9,168 nucleotides of DNA from a bacterium. Lineage in GTDB: Bacteria; UBP15; UBA6099; DSWB01. A program made the position numbers and the translations under genes. Positions 6,478 through 9,168 of this stretch are shown here, piece after piece; the first letter of the stretch is position 1, and the number at the start of each line of letters is the position of its first letter. The DNA is taken from assembly GCA_020061125.1 (NCBI GenBank), contig JAGUYV010000039.1, forward strand, positions 1-9,168, in the 5' to 3' direction. The notes beneath the pieces are model-generated. The model did not search any database. It was not told where the DNA came from and worked only from the letters and a program-made list of their open reading frames with translations.

Positions 6478-6726
6478 TTATCCGATCTTGATTCCTTTCT
6501 CCTTCATGAGTTTCTTGACGGCCAGCGTGGGCTGCGCGCCTTTGCTGATCCAGTCCTTGAGCTGCTCTTCCTGCAGCACGATGGATTCCGGGTACTGCCT
6601 GGGGTTGTAATGGCCCAGGATTTCCAGGAATCTGCCGTCGCGGGGGTAACGCTTGTCAGCGGCCACCACGCGGTAGTGCGGGGCTTTTTTTGCGCCCATT
6701 CTTGTGAGACGGATTGTTACGGACAC
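6478..6726 (-). CDS. rpsP: 30S ribosomal protein S16
   Basis: This 82-residue small-subunit protein is needed for 30S assembly. Its N-terminus is highly typical: I-R-L-T-R-M-G-A-K-K-A-P-H-Y-R-V-V-A-A-D, then R-D-G-R-F-L-E-I-L-G-H-Y-N-P. The second half has W-I-S-K-G-A-Q-P-T with a V-K-K-L helix and a short basic tail. It starts with GTG, with GGAGGTG just upstream at good spacing. It begins 31 nt after the ffh stop and is followed 41 nt later by khpA, so co-transcription with both is expected. Confidence 0.98.
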   Translation of the reverse strand: MSVTIRLTRMGAKKAPHYRVVAADKRYPRDGRFLEILGHYNPRQYPESIVLQEEQLKDWISKGAQPTLAVKKLMKEKGIKIG

Positions 6727-6757
6727 GGTTCACCTCCAGAGCTGTGCTGTGTCGTGG

Positions 6758-8098
6758 CTATGGCGCCAGGTTTCCGAGATTCTTAAGATCGAAGCCCGGG
6801 GGTAGCTTGCCCCTGGACATCTGGCTCATCATTTTTTTCATCCAGTTGAACTGCTTGAGCAGGGCGTTGATCTCCTGGATGCTTGTGCCGCTTCCGCGTG
6901 CGATGCGGCGCTTGCGGCTGGCGTTGATGATGTCGGGATTGCGGCGTTCCTTGACGGTCATGGAATTGACGATGGCTTCGATGCGGCCCATCTGCTTGTC
7001 GGCCATGTCCATGTTGAGCTTGCCGGCCACGGCGCTCATGCCGGGGATCATGCCCAGCAGCTTGCCCACGGAACCCATTCTCCGCACCTGCTTGATCTGG
7101 TCGAGAAAATCCTCGAAATCGAATTTCTCCTTGCGGATCTTTTTCTCGAGGGCGCGCGCCTTTTCCTCGTCCATGGTTTCCTCGACGCGCTCAATGAGCG
7201 AGACGAGGTCGCCCATCCCGAGGATGCGGTTCACGAAGCGGTCGGGGTGGAAGGGTTCGAGATCCTCGGGCTTTTCGCCGGTGCCGATGAACTTGATGGG
7301 CTTGTCCGTGACATGGCGCACGGACAGGGCCGCGCCGCCGCGCGCGTCGCCGTCCATTTTGGTGAGGACGAGGCCGGTCACGCCCACGGGCACGAAGCTG
7401 TTGGCGATGTTCACTGCGTCCTGCCCGGTCATGCCGTCCAGGACCAGGAGCATTTCCGTTGGCTCGACCGCGTCGCGGATATTGCGCGCCTCGTCCATCA
7501 TGGCTTCGTCAACATGCGTGCGGCCTGCGGTGTCTATAAAAAGGCAGTCGAACCCGTTGTCCCGCGCATGCTCTTTGGCGGCGCGGCTGATTTCCACCGG
7601 GTCCTTGATGTTTTCGGGGAAGAAGAACGGCAGGTTGTTCTGTTCGGCCACCACGCGAAGCTGCTCGATGGCGGCCGGGCGGTACACATCAACGGGGGTA
7701 AGAAGGACTTTCTTGCCCTGGCGGCGCAGCATGCGCCCGAGCTTGCCCGTTGTGGTGGTCTTGCCCGAACCCTGGATGCCGCACATCACATACACCGACG
7801 GCTTGGCCGGGGCAACCTGCAGGCCTTTGCCCTCGCCGCCGAGCAACTCGACAAGCGCATCCTTGACGATTTTGAAGAAGGTCTGGTGCGGGGTGAGGCT
7901 GGTGAGCACTTCCTCGCCCAGGGAGCGCTCCTTGACCGTGGCGATGAACTGGCGCGCCACATCAAAGTTCACATCCGCATCAAGCAGGGTGAACCGCAGC
8001 TCGCGCATGGCCTCCTGTATGTTGGCCTCGCTGATGCGGCCCTGGCCGCTCATCTTCTTGAAGATGCCGCCCAGCTTCTCTGAAAAGCTCTCAAGCAT
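6758..8098 (-). CDS. ffh: Signal recognition particle protein Ffh (SRP54)
   Basis: This 446-residue GTPase, with 4.5S RNA, binds signal sequences on nascent chains and delivers ribosomes to FtsY and the Sec translocon. The N domain is about 1-90. The G domain carries the P-loop G-I-Q-G-S-G-K-T-T-T (107-116), D-V-Y-R-P-A-A (137-143), D-T-A-G-R (189-193) and T-K-M-D-G-D-A-R-G-G (246-255). The M domain from about 325 has the S-R-K-R-R-I-A-R-G-S-G-T-S RNA-binding segment (394-406) and a methionine-rich helix M420-M427 for signal-peptide contact. Length and all motifs are normal. It is the first gene of the minus-strand operon; its ATG lies about 85-90 nt from a plausible -35 box, with a leader containing two hairpins and only a weak GGCGGG/GGGATGG ribosome site. 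A 4.5S RNA gene was not found in the window. Confidence 0.98.
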   Translation of the reverse strand: MLESFSEKLGGIFKKMSGQGRISEANIQEAMRELRFTLLDADVNFDVARQFIATVKERSLGEEVLTSLTPHQTFFKIVKDALVELLGGEGKGLQVAPAKPSVYVMCGIQGSGKTTTTGKLGRMLRRQGKKVLLTPVDVYRPAAIEQLRVVAEQNNLPFFFPENIKDPVEISRAAKEHARDNGFDCLFIDTAGRTHVDEAMMDEARNIRDAVEPTEMLLVLDGMTGQDAVNIANSFVPVGVTGLVLTKMDGDARGGAALSVRHVTDKPIKFIGTGEKPEDLEPFHPDRFVNRILGMGDLVSLIERVEETMDEEKARALEKKIRKEKFDFEDFLDQIKQVRRMGSVGKLLGMIPGMSAVAGKLNMDMADKQMGRIEAIVNSMTVKERRNPDIINASRKRRIARGSGTSIQEINALLKQFNWMKKMMSQMSRGKLPPGFDLKNLGNLAP

Positions 8099-8111
8099 AC
8101 GAAACCATCCC

Positions 8112-8125
8112 GCCTGCCGTCAGGC
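8112..8125 (-). promoter_or_regulatory. Leader hairpin just upstream of the ffh start
   Basis: A perfect 5-bp stem GCCTG/CAGGC with a 4-nt loop lies 14 nt before the ffh ATG. Its downstream arm overlaps the start of the weak ribosome-binding stretch GGCGGGATGG, so folding could limit initiation. The stem is short and could be chance. Confidence 0.3.
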
Positions 8126-8135
8126 ACACAAAATC

Positions 8136-8151
8136 CGCACCTGTGGGTGCG
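8136..8151 (-). promoter_or_regulatory. Hairpin at the predicted 5' end of the ffh transcript
   Basis: A perfect 6-bp GC-rich stem CGCACC/GGTGCG with a 4-nt loop. If the proposed minus-strand promoter is right, transcription would start at about 8153 and this would be a 5'-terminal stem-loop, a type known to protect mRNA from decay. No T run follows, so it is not a terminator. Confidence 0.4.
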
Positions 8152-8159
8152 AACATATA

Positions 8160-8188
8160 AGTTTAATATGCCGCACCCGGTTTGTCAA
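8160..8188 (-). promoter_or_regulatory. Candidate sigma70-type promoter for the ffh operon
   Basis: On the minus strand a perfect TTGACA (8188-8183) is followed after 17 nt by TAAACT (8165-8160), which matches 4 of 6 bases of the -10 consensus. The predicted start near 8153 gives a leader of about 55 nt. The -35 is strong and the -10 moderate. Confidence 0.5.
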
Positions 8189-8200
8189 TTTTCTCTCTAT

Positions 8201-8217
8201 TACAGGTATTTCCTGTA
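8201..8217. promoter_or_regulatory. Perfect 17-bp dyad, candidate operator
   Basis: TACAGG-TATTT-CCTGTA is a perfect 6-bp inverted repeat with a 5-nt centre. It lies between the two candidate divergent promoters, one base from the + strand -35 box and 12 nt upstream of the ffh -35. It would lie outside both predicted transcripts, so a DNA-binding dimer site fits better than an RNA hairpin. The regulator is unknown. Confidence 0.45.
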
Positions 8218-8218
8218 C

Positions 8219-8247
8219 TTGTTGAGGGTATTATATTACATTACAAT
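8219..8247 (+). promoter_or_regulatory. Candidate sigma70-type promoter for the sialidase-fold gene
   Basis: TTGTTG (8219-8224) and TACAAT (8242-8247) are separated by 17 nt in an AT-rich stretch unlike the surrounding sequence. The predicted start near 8254 leaves a leader of about 30 nt carrying GGAGG (8275-8279). Confidence 0.5.
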
Positions 8248-8283
8248 GAGAAACGCCACACCCCGAAAAGGTCCGGAGGCCCC

Positions 8284-9168
8284 GTGATTGTGAGCGAACT
8301 GCGGATACGGAATGTGGAGCACGCCGTGCTGCTCCAGAGCCGGGATTCCGATCTTCTGAATCCTTTCCCGCTCGCCCTGCCCGGCGGCGGTTTCGCTCTG
8401 GTCTTTCAGAAAGCGGAGCGGCTCGTGGCGCCGGGACGCCGGGATTTCGCGGCGTCCAGCGCGGTGTGCATGGCGCAGGCGGACACGCCCGAACAATGGG
8501 CGGATGCGTCCGCGGACGAGATTCCCGGTAGCCGGGGTTTCGGCCAGTGCCCGGCCCTGCACCACACAGGCGGCGGCCGCTTCGTTTTGCTCGACTGGCG
8601 CTGGGGCCTGTTCCCGGACAACGAAAAACCCATATACGGGTTCCGCGTCCCCGGATGGGACGGCTGGGCCGGATTCGGCGAATGCGCCGCGCGCACGGCC
8701 GCTCCGGAAAATGGATCCTGGGCGTTCGGCCAGCCATCCGTGATTGATCTGGAAAATGAAAAAATCGTGCGCACCGGACCGTGCATTGTGGCCATGGATG
8801 ACGGCGCGCTGCTCGCCCCGGCGTACTGCGCGGACCCGTTGAACAATCAGTTCACGAACCATGTATTCATGCTGCGCTCAACGGACGCAGGCCAAACATG
8901 GTCGCAATGGGGAACCCTGGACCGGCGCGACAAGCAGTACGCGCCCCTCACCGAGACCGTGGCCGCGCGCACGGGCGGCGATTCTCTGTGCGCACTGATT
9001 CGCACCACCAACAAATTCGATTTCGCACTGTGCTCACGCAGCAGCGACGCGGGCCGCACATGGTCCCTGCCAGAGCGCACCGATTTGCAGGGCCACGCCA
9101 CGGACATGGTTGCGCTGCCGGACGGCGAACTCCTGGCCGCCCTGGCCCTGCTGCCGGACGCCGAAGGC
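8284..9168 (+). CDS. Sialidase-fold (Asp-box/BNR repeat) protein, 3' end outside window
   Basis: The open frame runs 295 codons to the window edge. The start is GTG 8284, 4 nt after GGAGG (8275-8279); a second GTG two codons later (8290) is 10 nt away and equally possible. Two clear Asp-boxes, S-x-D-x-G-x-T-W, lie at residues 199-206 and 253-260, with hydrophobic strands between them, as in the six-bladed beta-propeller of sialidases and related glycoside hydrolases. The N-terminal F/Y-R-I-P arginine motif of true sialidases is not seen; the equivalent area reads L-N-P-F-P-L-A-L. No signal peptide or membrane segment is present at the N-terminus, so the visible part suggests a cytoplasmic protein, unlike typical secreted sialidases. 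It may act on intracellular sugar products, but the substrate is unknown. It is transcribed away from the ffh operon from its own promoter region. Confidence 0.82.
   Translation, partial: MIVSELRIRNVEHAVLLQSRDSDLLNPFPLALPGGGFALVFQKAERLVAPGRRDFAASSAVCMAQADTPEQWADASADEIPGSRGFGQCPALHHTGGGRFVLLDWRWGLFPDNEKPIYGFRVPGWDGWAGFGECAARTAAPENGSWAFGQPSVIDLENEKIVRTGPCIVAMDDGALLAPAYCADPLNNQFTNHVFMLRSTDAGQTWSQWGTLDRRDKQYAPLTETVAARTGGDSLCALIRTTNKFDFALCSRSSDAGRTWSLPERTDLQGHATDMVALPDGELLAALALLPDAEG

Noticed and set aside
6714-8225. 503-codon open frame on the + strand
   Set aside because: It is antisense to the whole of ffh. The Ser/Arg/Met-rich translation has no domain signal and arises from the GC-rich codon pattern of ffh.
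8269-8279. GGTCCGGA string reminiscent of the conserved SRP RNA domain next to ffh
   Set aside because: The rest of the conserved helix-8 sequence and any flanking base-paired arms are absent; the GGAGG is better explained as a ribosome-binding site.
8246-8287. 13-codon upstream ORF (ATG 8246, stop overlapping the GTG start of the sialidase-fold gene as GTGA)
   Set aside because: The ATG overlaps the candidate -10 box, so it would not be transcribed from that promoter, and it has no Shine-Dalgarno. It would only matter if transcription starts further upstream.

Overview
The window is GC-rich bacterial chromosomal DNA (visibly about 60% G+C) with tight gene packing. It is a housekeeping translation/secretion operon flanked by accessory genes. 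The lineage is uncertain. The gene order, an unusual signal peptidase with an N-terminal Ig-like domain, and a sialidase-fold neighbour would suit a Gram-negative lineage of the PVC/Lentisphaerae/Hydrogenedentes kind, but this is an impression and not a demonstrated placement. I saw no tRNA, rRNA, CRISPR array or insertion sequence.

Left block (1-3552, + strand): the 3' part of an Hdr/GlpC/GlcF-type iron-sulfur protein; a GMC-family FAD oxidoreductase with a cysteine cluster resembling the 3Fe-4S site of dehydrogenase-type GMC enzymes; and a DUF4236-TPR protein. The first two look like a flavin dehydrogenase paired with an Fe-S electron acceptor. The third has its own strong Shine-Dalgarno and a probably unrelated job.

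Central block (8098 down to 3624, - strand): ffh, rpsP, khpA, rimM, trmD, rplS and lepB, the conserved bacterial order. Gaps are 41 nt or less, with overlaps at khpA/rimM, rimM/trmD (ATGA) and trmD/rplS (14 nt). The genes cover signal-recognition targeting (Ffh), the 30S subunit and its maturation (S16, RimM, probably the KhpA RNA-binding protein), tRNA m1G37 methylation (TrmD), the 50S subunit (L19) and signal-peptide cleavage (LepB). It meets the left block tail to tail across a 71-nt AT-rich gap (3553-3623).

Right block (8099 to the end): a 185-nt AT-rich divergent control region, then the start of a + strand sialidase-fold (Asp-box) gene that runs off the window. The control region holds a plausible promoter for each side, a perfect 17-bp dyad between them, and two hairpins in the ffh leader.

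No wholly new system is evident. The points most worth a second look are the GMC/Fe-S pair with altered active-site and cluster residues, the Ig-like domain fused to signal peptidase I, the stop/start hairpin between rplS and lepB, a Gly at a normally invariant Glu of TrmD, and the dyad in the divergent region.
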